NCBI GenBank assembly: GCA_029204225.1
Contig: CM055092.1
Span: forward strand, 58,735,296-58,799,295
Length of the DNA stretch: 64,000 nucleotides
Source: Diphasiastrum complanatum
Lineage: Eukaryota; Streptophyta; Lycopodiopsida; Lycopodiales; Lycopodiaceae
Direction of reading: 5' to 3'
The translations under genes and the position numbers were made by a program. Below, piece by piece: positions 1-10,890 of this stretch. Position 1 is the first letter of the stretch; each line of letters opens with the position of its first letter. The notes under the pieces were generated by a model that was not told where the DNA came from, did not search any database, and saw only the letters and a list, made by a program, of their open reading frames with translations.

Positions 1-339
1 CACAATGCATAGAACGAGCGTGAGGAGGCCGCGACGTCGGGCTTCACTAAAATTGACGCTGGTGAAAGTGCAAAAATTGCGAGGCTCTGTCCAATGCCTT
101 AGAAAATCATTTGTAAGGTACCTTCGCCTTTCTATAAGGGAACCTTCAGCTATTTGTAGGGCACTTTCGGCATTTGGTCTTTGTAAAAATGCGAAGGTAG
201 AACTTTGTCGTATTTTTTGTCTGTTTAAATTTTACTTGTATTTATACAAGTTATGCTACAACATGAGTAAAAATGCAGCAACATGAATGGAAGCAAATTA
301 AAAATAGGATTCAGGAGAGTAGAGAGAATAAATCCAACA
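1..339 (-). repeat. Partial 3' LTR of copia element 1
   Basis: On the minus strand a purine run (AAGGGGGG) just below the RNase H stop is followed by TGTTGGA at 339, the usual polypurine tract/LTR start. A palindromic TATA box (TATAAATA, about 243-250) lies inside. The LTR runs off the window edge. Positions 1-45 recur in reverse complement at 46,411-46,455. Confidence 0.7.
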
Positions 340-346
340 CCCCCCC

Positions 347-886
347 TTAATCTGGATCCGTGAATGCCTCAATCTTCAGACTAAGCAATGCACAAAATTT
401 GTTGTATGCATTGACACTTAATGCCTTTGTAAATATATCTGCAACCATGTCTTGCGTTCGACTTATCTCATTGTTGAGAATTTTGCCCCTGATATAGTGA
501 TATCGGATCTCAATACTCCTAGAGTGAAATCTAGGGTTGGCCGATAAGGTAATGGCACTCTGATTATCACAGAATATTATTGTTGGGATGTACTGATTCA
601 AACTAATGTCTGACAGTACATTTCTCAACCAAAACGCTTCTTTAATAGATTGAGAAGTAGCAATATATTTTGCTTTTGTAGATGAAAGAGCGATAGAGGT
701 TTGCTTACGACTGTTCCATGAGATGGGACCATCGTTGAAGAAGAATGTAAATCCAGATGTGAATTTACGATTGTCTCCATCTCCTCCCCAGCTTGCATCG
801 GAATATCCATTGAGTTGATGAAGACTGTCATTGCTGAGTTCTCCATAGCAGATGCACTGGTCCATGGTAGCTCGAATATACCTCAT
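347..886 (-). pseudogene. Copia element 1, RNase H domain
   Basis: This is the C-terminal RNase H part of a Ty1/copia polyprotein, which removes RNA from the RNA-DNA hybrid during reverse transcription. Visible family motifs are YSDASWGGD near the start, SSTKAKYIA, a DNQSAI block and the terminal VADIFTKAL motif. The frame is open for 179 codons and ends eight bases before the polypurine tract and 3' LTR, which is the normal copia order. The upstream RT part lies in other frames, so the polyprotein is broken. It belongs to the same family as the plus-strand copy at 46.4-49.5 kb. Confidence 0.75.
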
Positions 887-1692
887 GACTCTTATATTGG
901 TGAGTGAGATAATTTACAGTTAACCAGATTATATCTGACAAGAACGTTGTGAAGATACCTTTGTTGAGTAATATAGATTAGTCGTCTCGCTCTGTCTCTG
1001 TGGATCTGAATGTCCAGACAGAAGTAAGCTTCGTCCAGATCAGTCATGTCGAACTAAAAAAAACAACATATGTTAGCATCCTTAACCAAACTGGTATTGT
1101 TGCTGAAAGCAACGTATCATCCACATATAACGTGATAATAATGAAGGATTGTTGCACTGACTTGAAATAAGTGTTGCAATCGGTAGTGTTTGGTTGAAAA
1201 TCTTGTTGGATGAGGAATGTGTTGATCATCTGAAACCAAGCTCTGGAAGACTACTTCAAGCTGTAAAGTGCCTTGTGGAGTTTACAAACATGATTATTCA
1301 TACCTTCCAGAACGTATCCTTCAAGCTGGATCATGTAGATGTCTTCTGCTATAATTCCATTCAGATAAGTTGTTTGTATATCAAGTTGATGCACTTCAAG
1401 GTTGATTGCTGCAGCATATGATAGGAGGGCTCGAATCAATGAATGCTTGACTACTGGACTAAAAGTCTCATTGTAGATTTGATTGAATCCTTCCTTCGAT
1501 CAATCGCTCCATTGGCATTGTACTTGAACTTAAAGATCCATCTGCAATCGATAAGATTGCAGCTAGCAGGAGCTTCGACTAATGACCATGTCTGGTTCTT
1601 GATCAAAGAGGAATACTCTCTGTCCATAGCTTTTCTCTAGAGATCAGAGTCTAGTTGGCTAGGCGCCTCTTCGACTGTATTCGGTTCCTGTA
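887..1692 (-). pseudogene. Copia element 1, reverse transcriptase remnant
   Basis: Read on the minus strand from high to low coordinates, three out-of-register pieces give copia RT motifs. At about 1,640-1,440 there is the N-terminal block NQTWSLVEAP and RWIFKFKYN. At 1,439-1,251 there is VHQLDIQTTYLNG. At 1,229-1,044 there is the catalytic box YVDD. Frameshifts and short deletions separate the pieces, so no functional enzyme is possible. The catalytic aspartates themselves are preserved in this copy. Confidence 0.7.
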
Positions 1693-1699
1693 TTAAAAG

Positions 1700-2680
1700 A
1701 CAAGCAAACTCAGGAGTATATCTTGTGTACTATGTTTGCACTCGGCTTGATCTTCTTGGAAGAATTGTTGGCTGATGATCCATTCATGGAACTTGTTGCT
1801 GGGTAGCAGCAACATCTTTGTCTGACTCGTTGTCATATAGTGGATCAACAATGGACATGCTTGAGCCTGAAGCTCGAATTGGCATGTCAATGGCAGGCAT
1901 TGAAGGTTCTCCTGGAACAATGCCTTTGCCTTTGAAGTCGATGAATTGATCCTCGATAAAGACTGTATTCTGATTGAACAAGATCTGCTGGGTATTGGGG
2001 TCGTACAACTCATAAGTGTTATTAGATGAAGTGTATCCAATCAGGATGGTCTTGAGACCTTGGAAATCGAATTTCTTCCTTGTCTCTTTCAAGATCTGCG
2101 TGTAGGTGATGCATCCGAATACTCGTAGGTTCTTCAAAGAAGGTTTAGAATATGTCCACACTTCATGTGGTGTTTTGCCTGAGAGAGCCTTTGTTGAACA
2201 TCTATTCTAGACGTTAAGTTGCAGTGGAGACAACTTCAGCCCAGAAGCGCTTTGGCAACGATGCATGTGCCAGCATACATTTAGCTGACTCAACAAGGGT
2301 ATGATTCTTCCTCTCGGCTAAGCCATTTGACTGAGGAGAATAAGGAGTGATGAATTGCTGCTCAATGCCTTGGCTCTGGCAGTACTCTTTAAATTCAGTA
2401 GAGATATACTCTCCACCATTGTCAGACCTCAGGGCTTTGATCATCCTTCCAGTCTCTTTCTCTGCATGCTCCTTGAAGATTTTGAAGCAATTGAAAGCTT
2501 ATGGTTTCTTCTTGATAAAATACACCATAGTCCTTCTGGAGAATTCATCAATGAAAGTTATGAAATACTTTGCATCCTTTAGAGAAGGATTCTGCATTGG
2601 GCCACAAATGTCTATATGCACAACATCTAACAATCCTCTAGCCATATGCTGATGGCTTGATCTAAATGGTTTCCTAGCCT
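1700..2680 (-). pseudogene. Copia element 1, integrase remnant
   Basis: The Ty1/copia integrase inserts the cDNA into chromosomes. Visible motifs are LRSDNGGEYIS (second catalytic Asp) and PQSNGLAERKN (catalytic Glu) at 2,214-2,444, then the post-core block LRVFGCITY at 1,784-2,161. A TAA within the core near 2,500 and a frameshift near 2,690 break the frame. The first catalytic Asp sits in an LDVVHIDICGP-like stretch near 2,600-2,630. Confidence 0.7.
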
Positions 2681-2682
2681 GC

Positions 2683-4134
2683 TTACTGAGTAGACAATCT
2701 TGACAGACGGGTAACTCGATCGACTTTACTATCAGGATAGTCTAGATCAAGAACCATAGATTGTTTGAACATTTGTTGTACAGAAGCATGATTCAGATGA
2801 CCAAGTCTATAATGCCAAAATAAACTTTTATTTGTTTGAATACAAGTACTAAGCATCTGACTAGAGGCAGAAAAACAATGACTTAATCTATACAAGTATC
2901 CATGTCTCTTTTCGAGTCCTAAGATCTTGCATGTCCTATCGACTACTTTGCATTGATCACATTCGAATTCTACTTTATGTCCTAGATCTGTGATTCTGCT
3001 TACAAAGAGCAAATTTGTAGACAGATTGGATACATACAAGACTTTAGAAAGTAGCTTACACTGATCATTTGCAAAGCTTAATCTTACAATACCTTCACCT
3101 TTAATAGCTTGTGTGCTATTGTCACCAAGGTGAACGTACTTGTTGGAATTGTAGGGTGTATAGGACTCGAAATAGCCAATGAGGCTGCTCATATGCTGAG
3201 TGGCACCGGAATCCAGGAACCAAGAACTATCATTGGATACTCCTTGATGGCTGGTCATGAAGGCATCATGATCCGCTTCTTGAATGGGCTGTGGAGCTTC
3301 TTCTGTAGCTACATTTGCCACTTGATTTGACTGTCCCTTGCTGTTGTTCTTTGCTTGTAGTATTCGGCAGTCTTGAATCTCGTGGTTGTTTCTCTTGCAG
3401 TATCTATAGAACAACTTTTTCTTAGTCTGCGGGTTTGATTGTTTTTTGTGCTGTGTTGGTTTCTGGTCTTGCTTTGATTGCTTTGGGCCTTTCTTCTTCT
3501 TCTGCTTAGCCGTACCTCTGTTGGTGTATAAGGCGTGAGAATCAGCTGAGAAATTGGAGGCTTCGTTCCTCCGCGTGTCTTCCTGCAACAACATTACAAT
3601 GAATCTTGAAAGAGTCAGCTCTGGATGCATCGTGATGATCATCACCCAACTGTCGTATGAGCTTGACAAGCTTGTAAGCAGTTGCATTATTGCGTCTTGA
3701 TCGTCTATGACAGATCCGACAATGGCCATTTGCTTCAGCAGGTTCTTGAACTGGTTGATGTGATTTTGTAGGGAATCACCATTTGCCATCTTGAGGGAGT
3801 AAAATTTCTTCCTGAGATGTAGCTTGGAAGCTATATCTCGCACTTCGTATAATGTGCTCAAGATGTCCCAGACTTCCTTGGATGTCTGAGCTTCGGACAT
3901 GTGGCCGATTTGAGTATCCGAAATGTTGAGGATGATCAGCGCAAATGTTTTGCCATCCTTCAGCTTCCATCTGGAGATTGCTACGTCGTCAGCTTCGGGT
4001 ATTCCCTCTACACCTATAACAACATCATACAACTCTTTAGCCATTAGCAAGGTTCTAATCTTTAATTTCCACAGATGGTAATTAGCTCCATCAAGCTTGT
4101 CCATGATAGGACTGGCTTTCCCTTGGGAATCCAC
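2683..4134 (-). pseudogene. Copia element 1, gag-protease (483 codons open)
   Basis: This is a Ty1/copia capsid plus aspartic protease. Residues 1-200 are the UBN2-type gag (NYHLWKLKIRTLL, SKEVWDILSTLYE). A zinc knuckle at about 242-257 reads YRYCKRNNHEIQDC, so the first cysteine of the CX2CX4HX4C signature is lost. The protease DSGATQHM box lies near residue 310, and the pre-integrase motif LFWHYRLGHLNH near 430. The codon at the expected start is GTG, not ATG, with no in-frame ATG just upstream. The frame then runs into the broken integrase. No 5' LTR follows above 4,140, so the element is 5' truncated. Confidence 0.8.
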
Positions 4135-4342
4135 ATGGAAGATTAGTCTAGGTGATAGGAGTAACTATTAGTGACTTAAGTATGAAAATTTGGTGCTAAA
4201 TTACAGAACAAGAAGACAATCACTCTATCGGCTAGTAGAGTCTTGTTTCTGTGGAAGCTTATTTGACAAAGGACCCTGCAAAATTTTGGTTGGAACTAAG
4301 ATAGGAAAAGTGCACTTCTCCTAATACGCGCTCTAATTTCCG

Positions 4343-4353
4343 CTATATAAAGG
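4343..4353 (+). promoter_or_regulatory. TATA box upstream of unrecognised family, copy 1
   Basis: CTATATAAAGG stands 5' of copy 1 of the unrecognised family. The same context (an ATAAA run followed about 40 nt later by GAAGCTCT) recurs at 49,573-49,630 upstream of copy 2. This conservation between two diverged copies supports a promoter carried with the unit. Confidence 0.5.
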
Positions 4354-4577
4354 AGAAATTCGAGTCATTTGGCACTTCATTCAGTGAAGCTCTGCCGAAA
4401 AATCCAACGAATTTTCAAAGTGATCAAATTGCGAACAAACTTCTCACCAACCCTCATCTGCTCTCACAGCCAACCGCTATACACTCGGTTTCACCATTTC
4501 CACCTTCATTCTCACAATTTCCGTAGTTTCTCAGTTTTTTAAGCCTTTCGCCCGTTTTTGACGCCTTTTCCACCTTT

Positions 4578-7500
4578 TTGAGCGTCTTATTTTGTCTTTT
4601 TCACATTTCCATCGATAACAATTTTTACCATCTATCTAACATCAGGACTTCTTCTTCCTCTACTAACAATTCTGGCACGAAAAAGGTCATCCAACGGGAG
4701 ATACCTTTTGCCACCCAGATTTGGGCCCTGCCGTCTGATTCCTTGATAAACCCTTGGCTTCAGGCTGCCAGCCCTCGTCTTGAAGCAATGGGCCTTTTCC
4801 AGGCGATTTCTCTTCTAACATGGAGCTAGCTCTCCATGCTTATGCCACGTGGGACGCGCCGAAGTAGCGTTTCCATATCATGTACCAAGGTACTACGTAC
4901 AAGGTACGAATCAATGTTGACTCCATGGTCACTGTCGGCATAGTGTCCGGTGATCGCCAATCCATCTCGCATCGCCAAACTAAAAACCTCTAAAACCTTA
5001 CGTAGCATAAACTGCTCCTGAGCTCCCAGTCAAAACTAACAATAGGTATTTGATAGAGGCTATCAATGATCCCATAATTCAAGTCGTCGCTTACTTGTTG
5101 AACAACTTCTTAGTTGTTTCGACTTTTCGCAAAGATCACATATAGTCCATGCTATTGAGCCAAATCGTGGAGTCCTTCATAGAATTCTCGATCCCCTTGG
5201 TGGTGCCATATGACTGGCATACCTTCCTAATGCATGAGCTCTCCATTGCTATCAAGCCTAACATGCGCGACCGCATCGCCGCTATGGACCCCTGCTCTGT
5301 AACTTTGCATGTGCCCTTCTTGAAGAGAAGGTTCGCGGGTTTAACTTCTCCACCATTCTATCTGCCACTGTTCCACACACTAACTTGTACCCTCCTTCTG
5401 TTGCATCCACCTCCACCCAACCAGCAATTACTGACACAACGGCTGGCAAACACCTGCGTAGCGCAGCCTCATCTTCATCTAGCCCTCCTGCCACCAGACA
5501 ATGCACCGCACCGTCTCAACCCACTTCCGCTTCTTCCACAACCACTGCTTCTGCTTCCGTTCAACCCTTTTGCTACCACCACCACGTCTGCTCCTATTGC
5601 TCCCATACCACCTCATGCAACAACCACTCTCGCATCTTCCATTCCAACCATCACCATCGGTTCTTCCATCCCTCTTGCATCCACTTCTACCTCACTTCTG
5701 CATATCAACCCCCTCGATTCATAGCTTTCTTCCGACACCCTTGCTCGGATGAATCTCATTAACCTTTCACTGCCTCCAAAAGGCTCCTCACCTCCCACGT
5801 CTCCATCCATCCTCCAAATCGTCCTTCAATTCCCCATGGTTCCTATCATCCCCTCATTTGAGCAATCTGTTCTTACACCTCTCCAAACCACCTCTCTCAC
5901 ACCGCCCACCTCACCTTTGAAAGCTGCCGAGGGCGACCAACCGTTGCCTGATGACGCGTTTGGGCAGAATGGAGCATCGCCTAATCGTGCTGATCCCACC
6001 GCACCCGACGACATGTTACCACCCGAAAAGCTAATCGAAAACAACGATGACACAATGCATATCGTCCGAGCTACATGTCACCAAGCCCCAACTAGCACCA
6101 CCATACCGGCCGGTCCCACGGACCTTTCAACAGCCTACCAAATCATGGGCACATTTGTCCAGGAGGCGGTAGCGACAAGAATGATTTTGGACGGCCGAGT
6201 ATTGGAGTTGGCCACGAGCAACACTCAACTGAGAGCAAAAATCGGCCAACCCCAGCAAGATCTGTTGATTGCCCAACAACACGAACAAGGAGAGAAATCA
6301 GAGATGCTGAAACTCAAAAAGCACGAAGCCGATCTCCAAGGGTACATCACAGCCCTTTCAAAGTCTATCACGGACGCTTAGCTAAAGGTCCAGGAGCTCC
6401 AGCAGCAGCTCACACAACGTCTCACTCCGCTCCAGGCACAAATCTCAATGTTGGAAATCGAAAATCTACGTCTGGGAGTGGAAGTGGTAACCCTGCAAAC
6501 CGAAAAGACGGCTTGGATAGCTCAACCGACACCTGCCAACAAACCACTCAGCCAAGCCGAGGTGGATCTTCTCACGCAGTAGGTGAAGGTTTACATAGAC
6601 ACATTCGACAAATACCAGGCCGAATTTGACAATTATCGGTGCGGGGCCATGCAGAAATAAGCACAAGCAAAGAATTCCTCGAAGGCGTGCCAAAGGCACA
6701 TGGAGCAGCAACCTCAACCAGCCCTTGTGGTGATTCCACCGCCACCGATGAAAGATACTACCTTGCCAAGCTCCAGCCAAGACAAGAGAAAACATGCAAA
6801 GCGGTTGAATGTTCGGGCTCATATTTAGTTGATGCCAATGTCCAAGACTTGAGCCAAGAACTAGATCCGAGCCAAAGCCAAGAGGAGCGCCAGGCCTCCA
6901 CATCTCAAGGCTCGAGATCCATATTTGCCAGCCGAGCTTTCCATCGACCAAAGTCCGTGGAGGATAAGATAAACGAATTTTTAGCCAAACATCCCCACGA
7001 GTCCTCACGAGGCGGCTAGCAGATATCCTTTTCTGCCCAAACCATCAAAGGCAACGAGCTGAAAGCCCTTCCAGCGCTACAACCACAACCCGAGTGGCGC
7101 CAACAACTCTTCGAGCGAGACCCTGCGGCCATCAAGGCATATGTGACGAGTCCACGACAATTGAGAGTAAATGCACACTTCTTCCCCTGCACGAGATGAT
7201 CCAAATGGGCAGCGTGTGCACTCCCGCGGACCAGATCACTCTCAATAACTTCAATTGGCCACAAATTCCTTCAGAGCATGGATGAGATACGAATGTAGAT
7301 GCCAAAAGGGCTCTCATCTAGTTTTCCAAAACATATTTCAATTGTCTTGATCCAACAGTCCGCGCGGCCGCCACTTATGCTCGGGACTTAGAATATTTGA
7401 TGGGCATTGAGACCAAATGGGACAACTTTTTCCCTCCCATATTTTTTGATCCGAATAAAGTGCCGGCCTCCGAACAAATTGAAGATCAATTACCCGTGGC

Positions 7501-7654
7501 GCGCGTGTTTGCATCATCCAAAGGATGTGCCCCAATACCAATCAAATATCATATGACTTCTCTTAATGCTATTTTACACCTCAGACTATCTTACCCAGAA
7601 AAGGGTGTCCCAGGTGAAACTATGAGCCTCAGAGTCAAATATGAATCTCCCTGA
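4578..7654 (+). pseudogene. Unrecognised mobile-type protein family, decayed copy 1
   Basis: I do not recognise the family. Several frames, interrupted by stops, align by eye with the region 49.7-50.4 kb. One shared block is NMELALHAYATWDAP (4,817-4,861) with MYQGTTYKVR and TVGIVSG nearby. Another is YLIEAINDPIIQVVA (near 5,045) leading to QIVESF and VVPYD. A low-complexity Ser/Thr/Pro stretch (5,385-5,740), a coiled-coil-like part (5,749-6,590) and a short conserved-looking stretch (7,397-7,654) follow. Copy 2 has no visible counterpart for the later parts, so their membership is inferred. The family may belong to a transposable element, since both copies abut copia fragments. Confidence 0.4.
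5749..6381 (+). pseudogene. Coiled-coil ORF inside copy 1 of unrecognised family
   Basis: An ATG-started frame of 210 codons. The first half is rich in Pro, Ser and Thr. The second half (about residue 130 on) is helical, rich in Gln, Glu, Lys and Leu, with leucines at heptad-like spacing. After the TAG at 6,379 the same frame continues the coiled coil (VQELQQQL, then further Leu/Glu/Lys-rich sequence) to another TAG near 6,580. This suggests the original protein was longer and the stop is a mutation. No catalytic motif is visible. Confidence 0.35.
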
Positions 7655-7660
7655 ACTTTT

Positions 7661-8352
7661 ATAAGCCAAATGGCCTGTGTGAAACCCAGCAAAGAGTTGA
7701 AATTAGGGCTGTGCAAGAGGAACATAAGAACATTCTGCAATCTCAAGATGACAAGCCTCTTCCTGATTGAGAAAACTTATAATCATGTTTTAAAATAAAA
7801 TATTGAACGAAAGGTAAGCTGCAAAATCTCAGCAACATGACAAATCTTATACATCTCAAGAATTTCTGATGCAACAAATCCAAAACAATAAGTGTACAAG
7901 ACTGCAAAGGCACGGTGATACCGAAACTTCGTGAAGGTTGGTTTGCGTTAGTAAAAAACTGAATAGAAGTTTGCAGATAGATGACCTTAAGTGTTTGAGA
8001 CACTAAGACATCAAAATCCAGAAGTCATGACCAATTGATAAAGATTGATCTCCAACTCAGAGTGACCTCTCCTCACTTAAATGCTGCAGTTTCTTAAGCA
8101 GAAGTTACGTTCACATCCTCAGGAAACCTCTTACGTATTTTAAGAATGTCAGCTGAGATCTTCCACATTGCAAAAAATTACACCGTGTTATGTGACACTC
8201 ATGCATCTCAGAAGACTGAAGGTTTACCTCAGCATATGTTAAACTAAAAACTATGATATCACAAAAAGGCCATTCACTGAGGATGACACATGCAGGGTTG
8301 GGTACAGGTTACAAGAGCTCCGTCTATAACGATGTGTACTACAATAACTATT
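7661..8352. other. No gene recognised
   Basis: AT-rich sequence without convincing coding or repeat signals. It separates the decayed copy 1 from a compact hairpin and the 3' end of the cyclophilin gene. Confidence 0.4.
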
Positions 8353-8403
8353 CTCCTAACAATGGAATCACGATCATAAGCATCGTGATTCCATTTTTAG
8401 GAG
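8353..8403. repeat. Compact inverted repeat (22-bp arms, 7-nt loop)
   Basis: Arm 1 is 8,353-8,374 and arm 2 is 8,382-8,403. The inner 14 bp (AATGGAATCACGAT against its complement) pair perfectly, and the full 22 bp have one mismatch. The loop is CATAAGC. It lies about 420 bp beyond the cyclophilin stop codon, so it could be in or near the 3' UTR, or could be a fossil foldback element. Confidence 0.75.
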
Positions 8404-8821
8404 TTGCATCGCCATTACAGAAAGTAAACCAGAAAATCACTTTACCCTCTTTTATGGCAACACGTGCTTTGAAAGTCTGCTACTACTGACCCTGTGCACC
8501 ATTGGGCTTTTCACCAAGACTTGTAAAGAACAAAGACTGCATGCTTCCAACGAAATAACTTGATTGTATTCAACCTCAATGATTTGGATTTTCACCCCCT
8601 TAATCAATTTTATACTACAGGGTCATAAAACACACAGCTCTTCTGGAAAATCGTGCACTCATTCAAGAAAGCTGGGACATCTGCTGCATATTTCTCATCA
8701 CAATATGAAGGCCTCTAGAGCACTACCCTTATTAAAAGCTAAAGCAAACACTTCAGCATTTCTTGGGACCGAAAGATTTCATAACAAGTGTTACTTCTAG
8801 TCAAATCTTCCTACAAGAATG

Positions 8822-9818
8822 TCATGTCACAAGGCCGCTCTTGGTGATTGTAATTTTGGAGTAAGGCTTGTTGAAACCCCTCTCGGCAACTATTGCTCGG
8901 GAATCCCCAATAAGCTTTGCAACCCTGAGAAGAATAAGAAAAGTGATATACATACATTAGAAGACCAGAGAAGGAAAAGTGCATATGCTCGATGAAGCTC
9001 TAAGCAAAATTTCTTCTGCAGACGAAGATTGTTAACATGTGAAGAACAAGAGCACATACTGGAAATAAGGACTGCTTGAGTTATCTTGTACGACTTTCAC
9101 ACTGGCTATCCGTTCCACAACATCCATTCCTTTCAACACCCTCCCTACTACCAAATTGGTCGAATCCAGTTCGGGTGCATCAGCAATTGTAATTGCAAAC
9201 TCTGTGGCATTTGGATCGGGCCGAGATTCCTCCTCAATGATGTCAAATTTACCATCGCGAGCAACAAGTTTGGGCTTTGGTGGAGGCTTGAGAAGATCAA
9301 TGACTACTAGCGAAACAGCAGCTCTCACATTCTTCTTTCTTGAGCCCTTTTTATCCAACTGCTCCATCTCAGCAACTAAGGCATCTGCTGACTGGCCTCC
9401 AGTAATGGTCACTAGGTCTGATGCTCCTCCAGTCAAACTGAATGAGCGTAGCCCAGCATTCTGAATGTAAGATCCTGTTATTTTGTTGAACTCTTTCCGC
9501 CGATATCCTACACCATTCTGACTAGCTGCAAGCTCTGCAAAGCGCTTTGCTCCAATTGGAACATCGTCACCAAAAAGACCAATGATTATCTGTCCTATTG
9601 GTTGCCGGTCTATAGCAACATCAAAAAAGACTTTTTGAGTGATTGCAGGATCGCAATGCCCCATCTGGCATTCATCAGCCCAAGTTAATCTACTATTCTG
9701 CTGACCTTCAAGATAGGTCAAATAGCTCACGACAATAGCAGTTTTTAAGAATGCTGATCTTCGTAGTTGAACGGTATGTGGAACTTCTGCTTTGTCACCA
9801 TCAACTTGCTTAGATAAA
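8822..9818 (-). CDS. Chloroplast (thylakoid-type) cyclophilin, 5' exon(s) missing
   Basis: Cyclophilin-fold peptidyl-prolyl isomerase family, closest from memory to the plant chloroplast CYP26-2 class. Two exons are clear: 9,060-9,818 and 8,822-8,924. The intron 8,925-9,059 has a GTATGT donor and CAG acceptor, and joining restores a Gln codon. The last exon gives VAKLIGDSRAIVAERGF and ends in TGA. The domain starts at KVFFDVAIDRQPIG, then IIGLFGDDVP and ITGSYIQNAG; FDIIEEE, ATEFAIT and VVGRVLKGMDVVE follow. At the position of the usual FHR catalytic arginine the protein reads FNK, so isomerase activity may be weak or absent. Before the domain, RRSAFLKTAIVV looks like a twin-arginine lumen-targeting signal (inference). 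The first exon acceptor is the AG at 9,819-9,820 and the codon phase there is split. I could not place the upstream transit-peptide exon. Confidence 0.85.
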
Positions 9819-9830
9819 CTGCAAATTTGT

Positions 9831-10890
9831 AAACCATACCAATTTTGAGAAGCTTACATGAGTTTTCAATAAACAAAATTTTGAGACTGAGGCTTAAGTC
9901 ACAAAAAAGGAATTGAAAGAAAATGAAGTACCAAATAGTCCAGCTTCATTAGAATTGACAAAACAATGACTTGCTACTACTGATCCTTCCCAGAAGATTC
10001 TGAAAGTATTGCCATCGCAAGGGCAACCTTTCAAAATATTGCGAAAGACCTAAAATAGATGGCCTCAAAATATCATGGGTTGATATACTATGTGAATCGA
10101 AGTTCATTTTTCAGGTTTATGTCACAAAAACAGCATAGAAGTCTATCAGACAGGTTTGAAAGAAGAAACAAGTGAAAAAATATACATGTTATTTAGTCAT
10201 GAAGTTATAGCACTTACCAACCTTAAAAAACGATGGCTGGCACATCGCTTCATAGAGGGTAAGAAGATACTCTTGCAGCTAGTTATGCTATGTCCCCCAA
10301 TAAGTAGCATGCTGGTGAAGGCATCTTTTCCTCTCCTCGAGGTCAAGATTTTGACTTCAAGAAGCAGCACAAAGGGACATCCAAGAGAGGAAAACTAGTT
10401 AGGCTGTATATGTATGATATGAACTAACTGGCTTATAATTCAGCTACATGAAAAGTTCAAAGAAGGCCCAGATCATACATAGCGTACAGAATGTTGTCCC
10501 TTACATATCAAAATTTGTACTTTTCTCCGGAACGACTTTTCTAACGTTCATAAAACTGGAGGAAAATTTGTTCTTCAAAAATATACTTTGCATTTCGTAC
10601 CAAAAGGTACAGAACAGGTGTATCTATGGCCCAGATGTTGTAGCAAATGAAGAGTCATGATACATGCTCAAAGACTATAAAAAGTATAAAACAAGAAATG
10701 GCAATCAAAAGTGGGAAGCAAGCATATTTGGAAGCATGCTTGCAGATTATTTCTGAAGCTTTCTGAATATAGCATGCCACCCAAAGGATTGAAAACTGGC
10801 GGAAACATAACTAAGAAGCACAAGTACAGCATTGAAAAATAGCAATAGAGACCCTGGGGAATGGGACCCAAAAATCCAAAGTGTCCCAAA
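9831..10890 (-). other. Probable 5' intron(s)/exon(s) of the cyclophilin gene
   Basis: A GTAAGT donor-like site on the minus strand near 10,205-10,215 follows an open stretch (SMKRCASHRFLRL in part) that could be a first exon. Its phase does not match the acceptor at 9,819-9,820, so I do not join them. The rest looks intronic or intergenic. Confidence 0.3.

Noticed and set aside
10156-10420. First exon of the cyclophilin gene at the GTAAGT site
   Set aside because: The exon phase does not fit the acceptor at 9,819-9,820, and no clear transit peptide start is visible; kept only as a possibility in the features.
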